Source: Streptomyces sp. NBC_00464 (GTDB lineage Bacteria > Actinomycetota > Actinomycetes > Streptomycetales > Streptomycetaceae). From it: DNA of 64,000 nt. A program made the translations under genes and the position numbers. Positions 50,335 through 59,282 of the stretch are shown one piece after another (the first letter of the stretch is position 1; the number at the start of each line of letters is the position of its first letter). Where the stretch lies: the NCBI RefSeq assembly GCF_036013915.1, contig NZ_CP107899.1:6724001-6788000 (forward strand). The letters run 5' to 3'. The notes below the pieces were generated by a model. The model searched no databases and had not been told where the DNA came from. It worked only from the letters and a program-made list of their open reading frames with translations.

Positions 50335-52677
50335 TCAGCAGGCGCCGAGGTCCTGCCAGACGCCCCATTCACCGGTGGAGCCGGGCGTGTCACCCTTCGT
50401 CCACCACTTGGCCTTCCACTGGTGCGACCCATGGCTCACCGTCGCACCCGCGCCGTACTCGGCCGAAGCGCTCCAGGCGGCTGCGGCGCAGGTCCCGCCG
50501 GTCGGGTCAGGGCTCGGCCCGCCCGTGCCGGTCGGGTCCGGCGTCGGCGTGCTGCCGCCGGGCTCGACGAGCGTCGTGCCCCGGGCCAGGTCGGCGGCCA
50601 GCGCGTAGGACTGCCCGCCGAAGGTCACCGTCCAGTTCGACGGCGTGGACGTCGGCAGGTAGTACGTGAAGTCCACCTGGACCGAGGCGCCGGGCGCCAG
50701 GGTCTGCCAGGACGGCAGCTTGAGCGAGACGCGGTTGTAGTCGCCCTTGAGGCCGCCGATGTTGTTCGCGGCGGTGTGGTCGCTGCGCACGATCGTGGTG
50801 CCGAAGCCCGACTGGTCCTTGGCGTTGGCGGGTGCCGAGGTCGCGTAGTCGAACTGGAACTCCGTGCCGCCGGGCAGCGTCGCCTTCGTGTTGTTGGTGA
50901 TCTTCAGCTTGGGGCTGATCGGGTAGTTGGAGTCACCCAGCGGGAACTGGTCGAAGGAGACGTCGATGTCCAGCGCCCGGGTGGGCAGCTCGATGTTGGA
51001 GCGCTTGGCTCCGTACGGTGCGGCCGACTTGAAGGTGTCGTACATCGTCGAGGTGAGGGTGGAGCCGGGCTCGTACTGGCCCTTCGCGGCGTTCCAGCCG
51101 TAGTCGCCCGCGAGCTCCCAGATCATCGTGCCGCCGATGCCCTTGTCGGCGACGTAGTCGGCCTTGGCCTTCACCGACTGCTCGTCCTCGGTGGAGAGGA
51201 AGACCTTCTTCTCGGCGTTCCACAGCCACGGCGCGACCAGTGTGGAGTCGTAGTTGCGGACGTAGGTGCCGGTCAGCTTCGTGTCCGCGGGGAATCCGTA
51301 GTCCGTGACGTAGTCGCCGACCACGCCCTTCTCCAGGTTCTTCGCGTGCCACGTCGGGTTGGAGCCGGCCGGTGCCTCCTTGCCGTTGGTGTCCTGGTCG
51401 TGCCAGAGGTTGTCGATGCCGACGGCGCCGTCCCCGCACTTGGTCAGCCCCGCGCCGGCCGGGCAGTCGGTGGAGGCCGCCTTGCCCCAGAGGCCGTTGG
51501 TTCCGCCCTGCACGTTCTTGAAGCCGCGGGTGTAGTACGGCAGGCCGATGTTGATCCGGCCGGAAGGCATCGAGCCGCGGAAGTAGTGGTAGGCCCAGTC
51601 GGTGTTGAGGTAGCCGGTCCCGCTGTACTGCGAGGTCGAGTAGACGCTCGCCTGGGCGAGTTCGGCGTCCTTGCCGTCGTCGAACAGGGAGGCGTTCGGG
51701 CCGACGTACTCGTTCCAGGCGCCGTGCAGGTCGTACGACATGATGTTGACGTAGTCGAGGTACTTCTGGACCTGGAAGGTCTCCATGCCGCGCAGCAGAT
51801 AGCCGGACGAGGGGGCGGCGACGCTGAGCAGGTAGTGCTTGCCGTCGGCGGCGGACGCCCGGTCGAGCTTCTCGCGCAGGGTCTTCATCAACGCGGCGTA
51901 GCTCTTGACCAGACCGGCCCGGCGGGCGTTGGACAGGGTCCAGTCGAGCGGGTTGCCCGCGTCCTTCATGGTGGTCGGGTACTCGTAGTCGATGTCGACG
52001 CCGTTGAAGCCGTACTTCTTGATGAAGTCGACCGTCGAGTCGGCGAAGGTGTTGATCCCGGCCTGGTTGACCGAGCCGTCGGCGTTGGTCGCCATCGAGT
52101 AGAAGCCGCCGGAGTCGACCCGCTTGCCGCTGTCGTCGAAGTAGCCGCCGGTCTCGGCCCAGCCGCCCACCGACACCATCGTCTTCACGTTCGGGTACTG
52201 CTTCTTGAACTTGTTGAGCAGGTTGAAATGCCCCTTGTAGGGGAGATCCGGGTCCATCTCGGCTCCGGCGACTCCCGGCCACGTCATGCCGGTCGAGGCG
52301 TTCTCGGGCCCGTCGCCGCCGACCGAGATCTTGTTGGCGCCGTCGACGTGGGCGAACGCGTAGTTGAGGTGGGTGACCTTGTCCCAGGGGATGTCGGAGG
52401 CGAGGTAGGCGGGCTTGCCGTCCTTGCCGGTCCGCCAGTTGGTGAAGTAGCCGATGACCCGCCGCGGGTGGTCGGCGCCCATCTTCTCGCGGCCCTCGGA
52501 GTCGTACACGGAGCAGTACGGGACGGCGACGCCCGGGGTCTCGTAGAGCCCGTCGGGGCGACAGGACTCCTGGTCGGCGGCTTGCGAGGGGGTTGCGGCG
52601 AGCGAGCCGATGAGCAGGGCGGCGATGGTGGCGCCGGCTGCGAGCAGGGTGGCTCTCGCGCGGGTGGGGGACAGCAC
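50335..52677 (-). CDS. Secreted GH18 chitinase with C-terminal chitin-binding domain
   Basis: The 780-residue enzyme has a Sec signal peptide (about 1-34), a GH18 catalytic domain with GVDIDYEYP (catalytic Glu near residue 232) and SVGGW, a ChiC-like domain (about 565-700), a Pro/Thr linker and a C-terminal CBM5/12 (CAAAAWSASAEYGAGA...WWTKGDTPG). It hydrolyses chitin outside the cell. GTG at 52677 has AGGAGG upstream. Its promoter carries the paired direct repeats of streptomycete chitinase genes, which also resemble DasR sites. Confidence 0.95.
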   Translation of the reverse strand: MLSPTRARATLLAAGATIAALLIGSLAATPSQAADQESCRPDGLYETPGVAVPYCSVYDSEGREKMGADHPRRVIGYFTNWRTGKDGKPAYLASDIPWDKVTHLNYAFAHVDGANKISVGGDGPENASTGMTWPGVAGAEMDPDLPYKGHFNLLNKFKKQYPNVKTMVSVGGWAETGGYFDDSGKRVDSGGFYSMATNADGSVNQAGINTFADSTVDFIKKYGFNGVDIDYEYPTTMKDAGNPLDWTLSNARRAGLVKSYAALMKTLREKLDRASAADGKHYLLSVAAPSSGYLLRGMETFQVQKYLDYVNIMSYDLHGAWNEYVGPNASLFDDGKDAELAQASVYSTSQYSGTGYLNTDWAYHYFRGSMPSGRINIGLPYYTRGFKNVQGGTNGLWGKAASTDCPAGAGLTKCGDGAVGIDNLWHDQDTNGKEAPAGSNPTWHAKNLEKGVVGDYVTDYGFPADTKLTGTYVRNYDSTLVAPWLWNAEKKVFLSTEDEQSVKAKADYVADKGIGGTMIWELAGDYGWNAAKGQYEPGSTLTSTMYDTFKSAAPYGAKRSNIELPTRALDIDVSFDQFPLGDSNYPISPKLKITNNTKATLPGGTEFQFDYATSAPANAKDQSGFGTTIVRSDHTAANNIGGLKGDYNRVSLKLPSWQTLAPGASVQVDFTYYLPTSTPSNWTVTFGGQSYALAADLARGTTLVEPGGSTPTPDPTGTGGPSPDPTGGTCAAAAWSASAEYGAGATVSHGSHQWKAKWWTKGDTPGSTGEWGVWQDLGAC

Positions 52678-52735
52678 GTTCGGTTCCTCCTGGGGAGGTC
52701 GGCAGAACACAACTGACAAGGGGGTGGGTCATGTT

Positions 52736-52764
52736 GGTCCCCGGGTGTGCGCACACCCGGGACC
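52736..52764 (-). promoter_or_regulatory. Palindrome in the chitinase leader
   Basis: CCGGGTGTGCGCACACCCGG (52741-52760) is perfectly self-complementary and extends with one bulge to GGTCC...GGACC. In the transcript it would be a strong hairpin about 20 nt from the start point; in DNA it could be a protein site. Confidence 0.5.
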
Positions 52765-52784
52765 GTTCCTCGGAGGTGACGCAG

Positions 52785-52826
52785 AGATTAAGAGGACTAG
52801 ACCACTGCGTCAATAGGTCTGGACCA
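52785..52826 (-). promoter_or_regulatory. Chitinase promoter with DasR-like direct repeats
   Basis: On the minus strand TTGACG (52813-52808) and TAATCT (52790-52785) are 17 bp apart. Two 12-bp repeats, TGGTCCAGACCT (52826-52815) and TGGTCTAGTCCT (52804-52793), are 22 bp apart centre to centre and overlap the -35 region and spacer. This matches the direct-repeat design of known Streptomyces chi promoters and the core of the DasR consensus (TGGTCTAGACCA). Confidence 0.8.
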
Positions 52827-52942
52827 ATAGGGTGCGAGTGTCCGAAAAGAGCCCTTGTCACAGCCCGTCTGTGAGCCACTCCACAGCGTTCACCCGTATG
52901 GGTCACGGCCACTCGTGGCACACTGATCGTGTACCAGCAGCA

Positions 52943-53070
52943 GCGCACTCCGGGGTCGGTGCAATTCCGAACCGGCGGTTATAGTCCGCGACCCGTCCGC
53001 ATCCAGCGGCCGGTTGACCAGGTGAGATTCCTGGACCGACGGTTAAAGTCCGGATGGGAGGCAGTGCGCG
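52943..53070 (+). promoter_or_regulatory. FMN riboswitch (RFN element)
   Basis: The conserved blocks are visible in order: GCGCACTCCGGGGTCGG, AACCGGCGGTTATAGTCCG, CCAGGTGAGATTCCTGG, ACCGACGGTTAAAGTCCGG and ATGGGAGGCAGTGCGC, which pairs with the first. It senses FMN and controls the riboflavin operon starting at 53227. Confidence 0.97.
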
Positions 53071-53101
53071 GCGGGCCGTTTCGCGGGTACGCCGCCGTCG
53101 G

Positions 53102-53136
53102 CGGATGGGTTTCGGGCGACCGATCCATCCGTTTTT
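53102..53136 (+). terminator. Terminator in the FMN riboswitch expression platform
   Basis: CGGATGG (53102-53108) pairs with CCATCCG (53125-53131) followed by TTTTT. The same CGGATGG occurs at the riboswitch 3' side (53051-53057), so CCATCCG could pair there instead when FMN is absent, preventing termination. Confidence 0.7.
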
Positions 53137-53226
53137 CGGGCATTCGGCGTCCCTGTTCGGCGTTCCGCTTCATCTGTCGTCATCGACAGGCCCCGGAGTC
53201 CGTGCCCGAAGAGGCAGGAGGACCCG

Positions 53227-54327
53227 GTGGACACCGCAGCCGACACCACCGCCATGCGCCGAGCCATCACGCTCGCCGCCCGCGGTCTCGGCTCCACCAG
53301 CCCCAATCCGGTCGTCGGATGTGTCGTCCTCGACGCGACGGGGCACCCCGTCGGCGAGGGCTTCCACCAGCGCGCCGGAGGGCCGCACGCCGAGATCCAC
53401 GCCCTGCGCGCGGCCGGCGAGAAGGCCCGTGGCGGCACCGCCTACGTCACCCTCGAACCCTGTAACCACACCGGTCGCACCGGCCCCTGCGCCCAGGCGC
53501 TCGTCGAGGCCGGGATCGCCCGGGTCGTGTACGCGGTCGGCGACCCGAACCCGCAGGCCACCGGCGGTGCGGACACCCTGCGCGCCGCCGGGATCAAGGC
53601 CGAGCAGGGCCTGCTCGCCGGTGAGGCGGAAGCGGTCAACGCGGCCTGGCTGACCTCGGTGCGCCTCGGCCGCCCGCACGTCACCTGGAAGTACGCGGCG
53701 ACCCTGGACGGCCGGATCGCGGCCGCCGACGCCACCAGCCGCTGGATCACCTCCGCCGAGGCCCGTGCCGACGTCCACCGGCTGCGCGCCGAGGCGGACG
53801 CCGTCGTCGTCGGCTCGGGCACCGCCCGCACCGACGATCCCCAGCTCGGTGTACGGGGCATCGACGGCGCCGTCCAGCCCCTGCGGGTCGTCGTGGACAC
53901 TGCAGCCACCGCTGTACGGCCCGGCGCCCGGGTCCTCGACGCCACCGCGCCCACCGTGATCGCGGTCGCCGATGACGCCGACGCCCGCCACCTGCCCGAG
54001 GAGGCCGTTCTGCGGCTGCCCCGCGCGGCGGGCGGCCCCGGGCTCGACCTTCCCGCACTTCTCGCCGCGCTCCACGGGCGCGGCGTCCGCTCCGTACTCC
54101 TCGAAGGCGGCCCGACGCTGGCCGGGGCCTTCGTCGCGGCGGGACTGGTCGACAAGGTCGTCGGCTATCTCGCCCCCGTGCTCCTCGGCGCCGGCCCTGC
54201 GGCCCTCGCCGACGCCGGAATCTCCACCATCGCCCAGGCGTTGCGCCTCGATGTGACCGAGACCGTACATATCGGCCCCGATCTGCGCATCACCGCCGTC
54301 CCCGGCCCTGCCCCGAAGGGAAACTGA
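53227..54327 (+). CDS. ribD: Bifunctional riboflavin biosynthesis deaminase/reductase
   Basis: The 366-residue enzyme deaminates and then reduces the first pyrimidine intermediate of riboflavin synthesis. The N-terminal deaminase has the zinc site GGPHAEIHAL and LEPCNHTGRTGPC; the C-terminal reductase (from about 150) has KYAATLDGRIA and LLEGGPTLAGAF. First gene of the operon, 90 bp after the riboswitch terminator, GTG start with AGGAGG upstream. The next start follows its stop immediately. Confidence 0.96.
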   Translation: MDTAADTTAMRRAITLAARGLGSTSPNPVVGCVVLDATGHPVGEGFHQRAGGPHAEIHALRAAGEKARGGTAYVTLEPCNHTGRTGPCAQALVEAGIARVVYAVGDPNPQATGGADTLRAAGIKAEQGLLAGEAEAVNAAWLTSVRLGRPHVTWKYAATLDGRIAAADATSRWITSAEARADVHRLRAEADAVVVGSGTARTDDPQLGVRGIDGAVQPLRVVVDTAATAVRPGARVLDATAPTVIAVADDADARHLPEEAVLRLPRAAGGPGLDLPALLAALHGRGVRSVLLEGGPTLAGAFVAAGLVDKVVGYLAPVLLGAGPAALADAGISTIAQALRLDVTETVHIGPDLRITAVPGPAPKGN

Positions 54328-54945
54328 GTGTTCACCGGAATTGTCGAAGAGCTGGGTGAGGTCACCGCCGTCGAGAACCTCGGCGACGCCTCCCGATTCC
54401 GCCTGCGCGGTCCCGTGGTCACCGAGGGCGCCAAACACGGTGACTCGATCGCCGTCAACGGCGTGTGCCTGACCGTCGTGGAACTCGGCGAGCAGGACTT
54501 CACCGCCGATGTGATGGCCGAGACCCTGAACCGCTCCAGCCTGGGCGCTCTGGCGACCGGCTCCCGGGTCAACCTGGAGCGCCCCATGGCGCTCGGCGGC
54601 CGGCTCGGCGGACACATCGTCCAGGGACACGTGGACGGCACGGGCCGCATCATCGAACGCAAGATCTCCGAGAACTGGGAGATCGTGAAGATCTCCCTCC
54701 CGGCGGACCTGACCCGCTACGTGGTCGAGAAGGGATCGATCACCGTCGACGGCGTGAGCCTGACCGTCGTGGACGCCGGACCCGACTACTTCACCATCAG
54801 CCTCATCCCCACCACCCTCGCCCTGACCACGCTCGGCATCAAGGAGCCCGGCGACCCGGTCAACCTGGAGGTGGACGTCATCGCGAAGTACGTCGAGCGG
54901 CTGCTCGGCACCTCCGCGCAGGAGCCCGGGGAGACGGCGAAGTGA
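54328..54945 (+). CDS. ribE: Riboflavin synthase alpha chain
   Basis: The 205-residue enzyme converts two lumazines to riboflavin and a pyrimidine. It consists of two similar lumazine-binding barrels (MFTGIVEELGEV and GRLGGHIVQGHVDGTG start them; VNGVCLTVVE and VDGVSLTVVD repeat). It starts at the base after the ribD stop. Confidence 0.97.
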   Translation: MFTGIVEELGEVTAVENLGDASRFRLRGPVVTEGAKHGDSIAVNGVCLTVVELGEQDFTADVMAETLNRSSLGALATGSRVNLERPMALGGRLGGHIVQGHVDGTGRIIERKISENWEIVKISLPADLTRYVVEKGSITVDGVSLTVVDAGPDYFTISLIPTTLALTTLGIKEPGDPVNLEVDVIAKYVERLLGTSAQEPGETAK

Positions 54946-55586
54946 GCGCCCTGCACTGGCTGAACTCGGAGGCGTTCACCGTCTTCGACCAGCACATCAT
55001 CTGGTCCGACATGATCGGCAACACGATCGGTCTGATCGCCCTGACCCTGGGCTGGCTCCGCTCGATCTGGACCTGGCCCGCCCAGCTCCTGTCCGGCGTC
55101 GTGCTGGTCGCCGCCAACGTCTCCGTCCACCAGGCGGGCAGCGTCGGCAAGCAGCTCGTCGTCATCGCCGTCGCCGTGTGGGGCTGGCAGCAGTGGACCC
55201 GCGGCCGGCAGCAGGCCCAGGACGGCTCCATCGCCGTACGGTTCGCCACCTGGCGCGAGCGCGGCTACCTGCTCGGCGGCGCCGCCCTCGGCACTCTCGC
55301 CGTCGGCGGCCTGTTCACCGCGTTCCCCTCGCTCTCGTGGAGCCCGTGGGCTGACGCGTACATATTCGCCGGAACCCTCGTGGCGATGCTCGCCCAGGCC
55401 CGCGGCATGGTCGAGTTCTGGTTCGCCTGGCTCCTCGTCGACCTGGTCGGCGTACCGCTCAACTTCCACAGCGGACTCGCCTTCTCCGGTCTCATCTACG
55501 TCGTCTACGGGGCCCTCGTCCTGTGGGGCATGCGCGACTGGTGGCTGCGTACGCGGACACCCGCTCTGGAAGGAGCCACGGCATGA
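54942..55586 (+). CDS. ribM: PnuC-family riboflavin transporter (RibM/PnuX type)
   Basis: The 214-residue membrane protein has about six or seven transmembrane helices and belongs to the PnuC family (nicotinamide riboside carriers). Its place inside a riboswitch-controlled riboflavin operon, between ribE and ribBA, matches actinobacterial RibM/PnuX, shown to import riboflavin in Corynebacterium and Streptomyces. Sequence features include [16 protein letters not shown] and [20 protein letters not shown] and ATGA overlaps couple it to both neighbours. Confidence 0.9.
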   Translation: MSALHWLNSEAFTVFDQHIIWSDMIGNTIGLIALTLGWLRSIWTWPAQLLSGVVLVAANVSVHQAGSVGKQLVVIAVAVWGWQQWTRGRQQAQDGSIAVRFATWRERGYLLGGAALGTLAVGGLFTAFPSLSWSPWADAYIFAGTLVAMLAQARGMVEFWFAWLLVDLVGVPLNFHSGLAFSGLIYVVYGALVLWGMRDWWLRTRTPALEGATA

Positions 55587-56881
55587 CTGCCCAGCCCACC
55601 TGGTTGCACCGGGAACACGACGCATCCGTCGAGGACCTCTCCCTGGACCCCGTCGAGCAGGCCATCCGTGACATCGCGGCCGGCCGGCCCGTCGTGGTCG
55701 TCGACGACGAGGACCGGGAGAACGAGGGCGACCTCGTCATCGCGGCCGAGAAGGCCACCCCCGAGATCGTCGCCTTCATGATGAGCGAGTGCCGCGGACT
55801 CATCTGCGCGCCCATGGAGAACGACGAGCTGGAGCGGCTCGAACTGCCGCAGATGGTCGACCACAACACCGAGTCGATGAAGACCGCCTTCACCGTCTCC
55901 GTCGACGCATCGGCCGCACACGGCGTGAGCACCGGCATCTCCGCCGCCGACCGTGCCACCACGCTCCGGCTGCTCGCGGGCGGCACGGCGGGCCCCGGCG
56001 ACTTCGTGCGCCCCGGCCACATCTTTCCGCTGCGCGCCCGTACCGGCGGGGTGCTCGTGCGCAACGGCCACACCGAGGCCGCCGTCGACCTCGCCCGGCT
56101 GGCCGGACTGCGGCCCGCCGGGGCCATCGTCGAGATCGCCGGGGAGGACGGCGTCATGCTGCGCCTGCCCCAGCTGGTCCCGTTCGCCCGTAAGCACGGG
56201 CTGACGATCATCTCCATCGAGGACCTGATCGCCTACCGCCGTACGTCCGAGCCGACCGTCCGCCGCGAGGCCGAGGTGCGGCTGCCGACCAACTTCGGCG
56301 CGTTCACCGCATACGGCTACCGCTCCACCGTGGACGGCGTCGAGCACGTCGCACTGGTCCACGGCGACATCGGGGACGGCGAGGACGTCCTGGTCCGGGT
56401 CCACTCCGAATGCCTGACCGGCGACATCTTCCAGTCCCAGCGCTGCGACTGCGGTCCCCAGCTGCACGCCTCCATGCGGCGCATCACGGAGGAGGGCCGC
56501 GGCGTGGTCGTCTATCTGCGCGGCCACGAGGGCCGTGGCATCGGACTGCTGTCCAAGCTCCGTGCGTACGAACTCCAGGAGCGCGGCGTCGACACCCTCG
56601 ACGCCAATCTGGAGCTCGGCCTGCCCGCCGACGCCCGGGACTACGCGGCCGGTGCCCAGATCCTCAAGGACCTCGGCGTCCACAGCCTGCGGCTCATGAC
56701 GAACAACCCCGAGAAGACCGCCGCGATCCTGCGGCACGGCCTGGCCGTCACCGGCCGTGAGCCGATGCCGGTGCAGGCCGGCGAGCACAATCTGCGCTAC
56801 CTGCGCACCAAGCGCGACCGCATGGGTCACGATCTGCCCTGGCTCGACGCCGCCACCGCGTCGACCTGCGGCAACCAGTAA
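55583..56881 (+). CDS. ribBA: Bifunctional DHBP synthase / GTP cyclohydrolase II
   Basis: The 432-residue fusion supplies both starting branches of riboflavin synthesis. The N-terminal DHBP synthase makes dihydroxybutanone phosphate from ribulose 5-phosphate ([25 protein letters not shown]). The C-terminal GTP cyclohydrolase II opens GTP, with zinc ligands in [17 protein letters not shown] and the loop [15 protein letters not shown] overlap with ribM; ATG at 55583 is preceded by GGAAGGAG. ribH follows after 36 bp. Confidence 0.96.
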   Translation: MTAQPTWLHREHDASVEDLSLDPVEQAIRDIAAGRPVVVVDDEDRENEGDLVIAAEKATPEIVAFMMSECRGLICAPMENDELERLELPQMVDHNTESMKTAFTVSVDASAAHGVSTGISAADRATTLRLLAGGTAGPGDFVRPGHIFPLRARTGGVLVRNGHTEAAVDLARLAGLRPAGAIVEIAGEDGVMLRLPQLVPFARKHGLTIISIEDLIAYRRTSEPTVRREAEVRLPTNFGAFTAYGYRSTVDGVEHVALVHGDIGDGEDVLVRVHSECLTGDIFQSQRCDCGPQLHASMRRITEEGRGVVVYLRGHEGRGIGLLSKLRAYELQERGVDTLDANLELGLPADARDYAAGAQILKDLGVHSLRLMTNNPEKTAAILRHGLAVTGREPMPVQAGEHNLRYLRTKRDRMGHDLPWLDAATASTCGNQ

Positions 56882-56917
56882 CACACCAGCACGTATCCGG
56901 AACGAAGTAGGAGAGAC

Positions 56918-57403
56918 ATGAGCGGCAAGGGCGCACCCGAACTGTCCGTACGCAACTGCGGTGACCTGCGCGTCGCCGTCGTCGCGGCGCAGTGGCACGA
57001 GAAGGTCATGGACGGACTCGTCGACGGTGCACTGCGCGCGCTGCACGAGCTGGGCATCGACGAGCCGACCCTGCTGCGGGTTCCCGGCAGCTTCGAGCTC
57101 CCCGTCGTCGCCAAGGTGCTGGCCGGCCGCGGGTACGACGCGATCGTCGCCCTCGGCGTGATCATCCGCGGCGGCACCCCGCACTTCGAATACGTGTCCC
57201 ACGGCGTCACCAACGGCCTCACCCAGGTCGCCGTCGACACCGGCGTCCCCGTCGGCTTCGGTGTCCTCACCTGTGACACCGAGGAGCAGGCACTCGACCG
57301 GGCCGGCCTGGAAGGGTCCAACGAGGACAAGGGGCACGAAGCGGTCACCGCCGCCGTCGCCACCGCCACCACACTGCGCTCGGTCAGCGAACCCTGGCGC
57401 TGA
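56918..57403 (+). CDS. ribH: 6,7-dimethyl-8-ribityllumazine synthase
   Basis: The 161-residue enzyme condenses the two riboflavin precursors to lumazine and assembles into large shells in relatives. Typical segments are [30 protein letters not shown] and [15 protein letters not shown] with the active-site His. It ends the rib genes; hisE follows with its own promoter. Confidence 0.97.
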   Translation: MSGKGAPELSVRNCGDLRVAVVAAQWHEKVMDGLVDGALRALHELGIDEPTLLRVPGSFELPVVAKVLAGRGYDAIVALGVIIRGGTPHFEYVSHGVTNGLTQVAVDTGVPVGFGVLTCDTEEQALDRAGLEGSNEDKGHEAVTAAVATATTLRSVSEPWR

Positions 57404-57428
57404 GTGCGGGTCCGGGACCCCGTATTCT
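57400..57428 (+). promoter_or_regulatory. Possible hisE promoter
   Basis: CTGAGT and TATTCT are 17 bp apart, overlapping the ribH stop; the transcript would start about 5 nt before the hisE ATG. A short GGGTCC/GGACCC stem lies in the spacer. Confidence 0.4.
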
Positions 57429-57438
57429 TAAGGACATC

Positions 57439-57711
57439 ATGGCGAACAAAACCTTCGAAGAGCTCTTCGCCGAGCTGCAGCTCAAGGCCGCCAACGGCGA
57501 CCCCTCCACTTCCCGTACCGCCGAACTGGTGGACAAGGGTGTGCATGCCATCGGCAAGAAGGTCGTCGAGGAGGCCGCCGAAGTCTGGATGGCCGCCGAG
57601 CACGAGAGCAAGGACGCAGCCGCCGAGGAGATCTCGCAACTGCTCTACCACGTCCAGGTGATGATGGTCGCGCGCGGAATCTCCCTCGACGACGTCTACG
57701 CCCACCTCTGA
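57439..57711 (+). CDS. hisE: Phosphoribosyl-ATP diphosphatase
   Basis: The 90-residue enzyme removes pyrophosphate from phosphoribosyl-ATP, the second step of histidine synthesis. [15 protein letters not shown] with [14 protein letters not shown] is the all-alpha NTP pyrophosphohydrolase core. hisG follows after 63 bp, so the first two enzymes are adjacent. Confidence 0.96.
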   Translation: MANKTFEELFAELQLKAANGDPSTSRTAELVDKGVHAIGKKVVEEAAEVWMAAEHESKDAAAEEISQLLYHVQVMMVARGISLDDVYAHL

Positions 57712-57774
57712 GCACGACCTCCGCCCCCGTCCGCACGTATCCGTACACCCCTTTCGCAAAGGAAACCCGACCTC

Positions 57775-58623
57775 ATGCTGCGCATCGCCGTCCCCAACAA
57801 GGGTGCTATCTCCGGGCCTGCGATGGCGATGCTCCATGAGGCGGGCTACAAGCAGCGCAAGGAGTCCAAGGAACTCGTCCTCGTCGACCCCGAGAACCAG
57901 GTCGAGTTCTTCTACCTCCGCCCGCGCGACATCGCGATCTACGTCAGTTCGGGCCGCCTCGACATCGGCATCACCGGCCGCGACCTGCTGCTGGACTCCG
58001 GCGCCGATGCCGAGGAGATCCTCCAGCTCGGCTTCGCCCGCTCCACCTTCCGCTACGCCACCAAGCCCGGCACCGCAGTCGGCCCCCAGGACTTCGACGG
58101 CATGACGATCGCCACCTCCTACGAGGGCATCGTCGCCAAGCACCTGGCCGAGACCGGCGTCAACGCCTCCGTCGTCCACCTCGACGGTGCCGTGGAGACG
58201 GCCATCGAGCTCGGAGTCGCCCAGATCATCGCCGACGTCGTCGAGACCGGCACCAGCCTGCGCAACGCCGGACTCGAAGTCATCGGCGAGCCGATCATGA
58301 AGTCGGAAGCGGTCGTCATCCGCCGCACCGGCGCCCCCGGCGACGACCCCAAGGTCCAGCAGTTCCTGCGCCGCCTCCAGGGCGTCCTGGTGGCCCGCAG
58401 CTACGTGATGATGGACTACGACTGCCGCGTCGAGCACCTGGAGCGCGCCGTGGCCCTCACCCCGGGCCTGGAGTCGCCGACCATCTCCCCGCTGCACCAC
58501 GAGGGCTGGGTCGCCGTCCGGTCCATGGTCGCCTCCAAGGAGGCACAGCGGATCATGGACGACCTGTACGACCTCGGCGCCCGCGCCATCCTCACCACGG
58601 CCATCCACGCCTGCCGCCTCTGA
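57775..58623 (+). CDS. hisG: ATP phosphoribosyltransferase, long form
   Basis: The 282-residue enzyme couples ATP to PRPP, starting histidine synthesis. It has MLRIAVPNKG, GRLDIGITGRDLLL and the PRPP loop DVVETGTSLRNAGLEV; the C-terminal ~75 residues are the regulatory domain that binds histidine in long-form enzymes. GAAACCCGACC before the ATG is a weak ribosome site. Confidence 0.97.
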   Translation: MLRIAVPNKGAISGPAMAMLHEAGYKQRKESKELVLVDPENQVEFFYLRPRDIAIYVSSGRLDIGITGRDLLLDSGADAEEILQLGFARSTFRYATKPGTAVGPQDFDGMTIATSYEGIVAKHLAETGVNASVVHLDGAVETAIELGVAQIIADVVETGTSLRNAGLEVIGEPIMKSEAVVIRRTGAPGDDPKVQQFLRRLQGVLVARSYVMMDYDCRVEHLERAVALTPGLESPTISPLHHEGWVAVRSMVASKEAQRIMDDLYDLGARAILTTAIHACRL

Positions 58624-58645
58624 CGGCGGGAGACGGAAGAAGACC

Positions 58646-59098
58646 ATGTCAGCCCCCGCACTCCCCGACCTTCCGGTCACCTTCCGGCCCACCCGCACCC
58701 GAGTGGTCCTGCTGAGCGTCGGGGCGGTGATGTTCGCCGTCATCACCGTCGTCGCCTTCACCCTGGAACAGCTCAGCGGGGGAGAGCGGGTCAGCTTCGT
58801 CTTCACCGCGCTGCTCTTCTTCGGCGTCCTGGCGCTGCTCAGCCGCCCCAGGATCGTGGCGGACGACAGCGGGGTGACCGTGGTCAACCTCACCCGCACC
58901 CGGCGGCTGTCCTGGGCGGAGATCGTCCGCGTCAACCTGCGCGCCGGCGACCCGTGGGTCTTCCTCGACCTCAGCGACGGGACCAGCATGCCCGCCCTCG
59001 GCATCCAGCCCGGAATCGCCAAGCAACAGGCCATCCGCGACGCCAAAATGCTCCGCGCCCTCGCCGAGAACCGCGGCACCGGCAAGGACAACGGCTGA
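58646..59098 (+). CDS. Membrane protein with bacterial PH domain
   Basis: The 150-residue protein has two hydrophobic segments (about 18-38 and 48-66) followed by a domain with VVNLTRTRRLSWAEIVRVN that fits the bacterial pleckstrin-homology fold (bPH2/YdbS-like). Function unknown. It is 22 bp after hisG and this arrangement is common in streptomycetes, so it is probably cotranscribed. Confidence 0.85.
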   Translation: MSAPALPDLPVTFRPTRTRVVLLSVGAVMFAVITVVAFTLEQLSGGERVSFVFTALLFFGVLALLSRPRIVADDSGVTVVNLTRTRRLSWAEIVRVNLRAGDPWVFLDLSDGTSMPALGIQPGIAKQQAIRDAKMLRALAENRGTGKDNG

Positions 59099-59131
59099 GC
59101 CCCCTGCCCCGTACGGCCTCTTGTTGATTAC

Positions 59132-59281
59132 TCTGGAGGGTGGCGGCGCCCTGTGCGCCCCGCCCCGCACCAGAGGCCCCCGAGGCCCGCGGGGCTTTCC
59201 TGCGACCCAAGGAGTGACTCCCTCCAGCAATGGACGGATCGTCCGGTAGTACCTGCGCCGCCCCTTCTGTGGAGGCGGCGG
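59132..59281 (+). promoter_or_regulatory. Structured leader of the CNNM gene pair
   Basis: CTGGAGGG (59134-59141) can pair with CCCTCCAG (59221-59228), enclosing further stems (a GC-rich hairpin near 59143-59165 and GGAGT/ACTCC at 59212-59222, which compete in part). Closer to the gene CGCCGCC (59257-59263) pairs with GGCGGCG (59275-59281), placing part of the GGAGG ribosome site in a stem. It looks like a translation-control leader; no known riboswitch class is recognised. Confidence 0.45.
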
Positions 59282-59282
59282 C

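Noticed and set aside
49903..52716. 937-residue open frame antisense to the chitinase and running through element copy B
   Set aside because: The minus-strand frame encodes a complete GH18 chitinase with signal peptide, catalytic motif and binding domain; the plus frame is its shadow.
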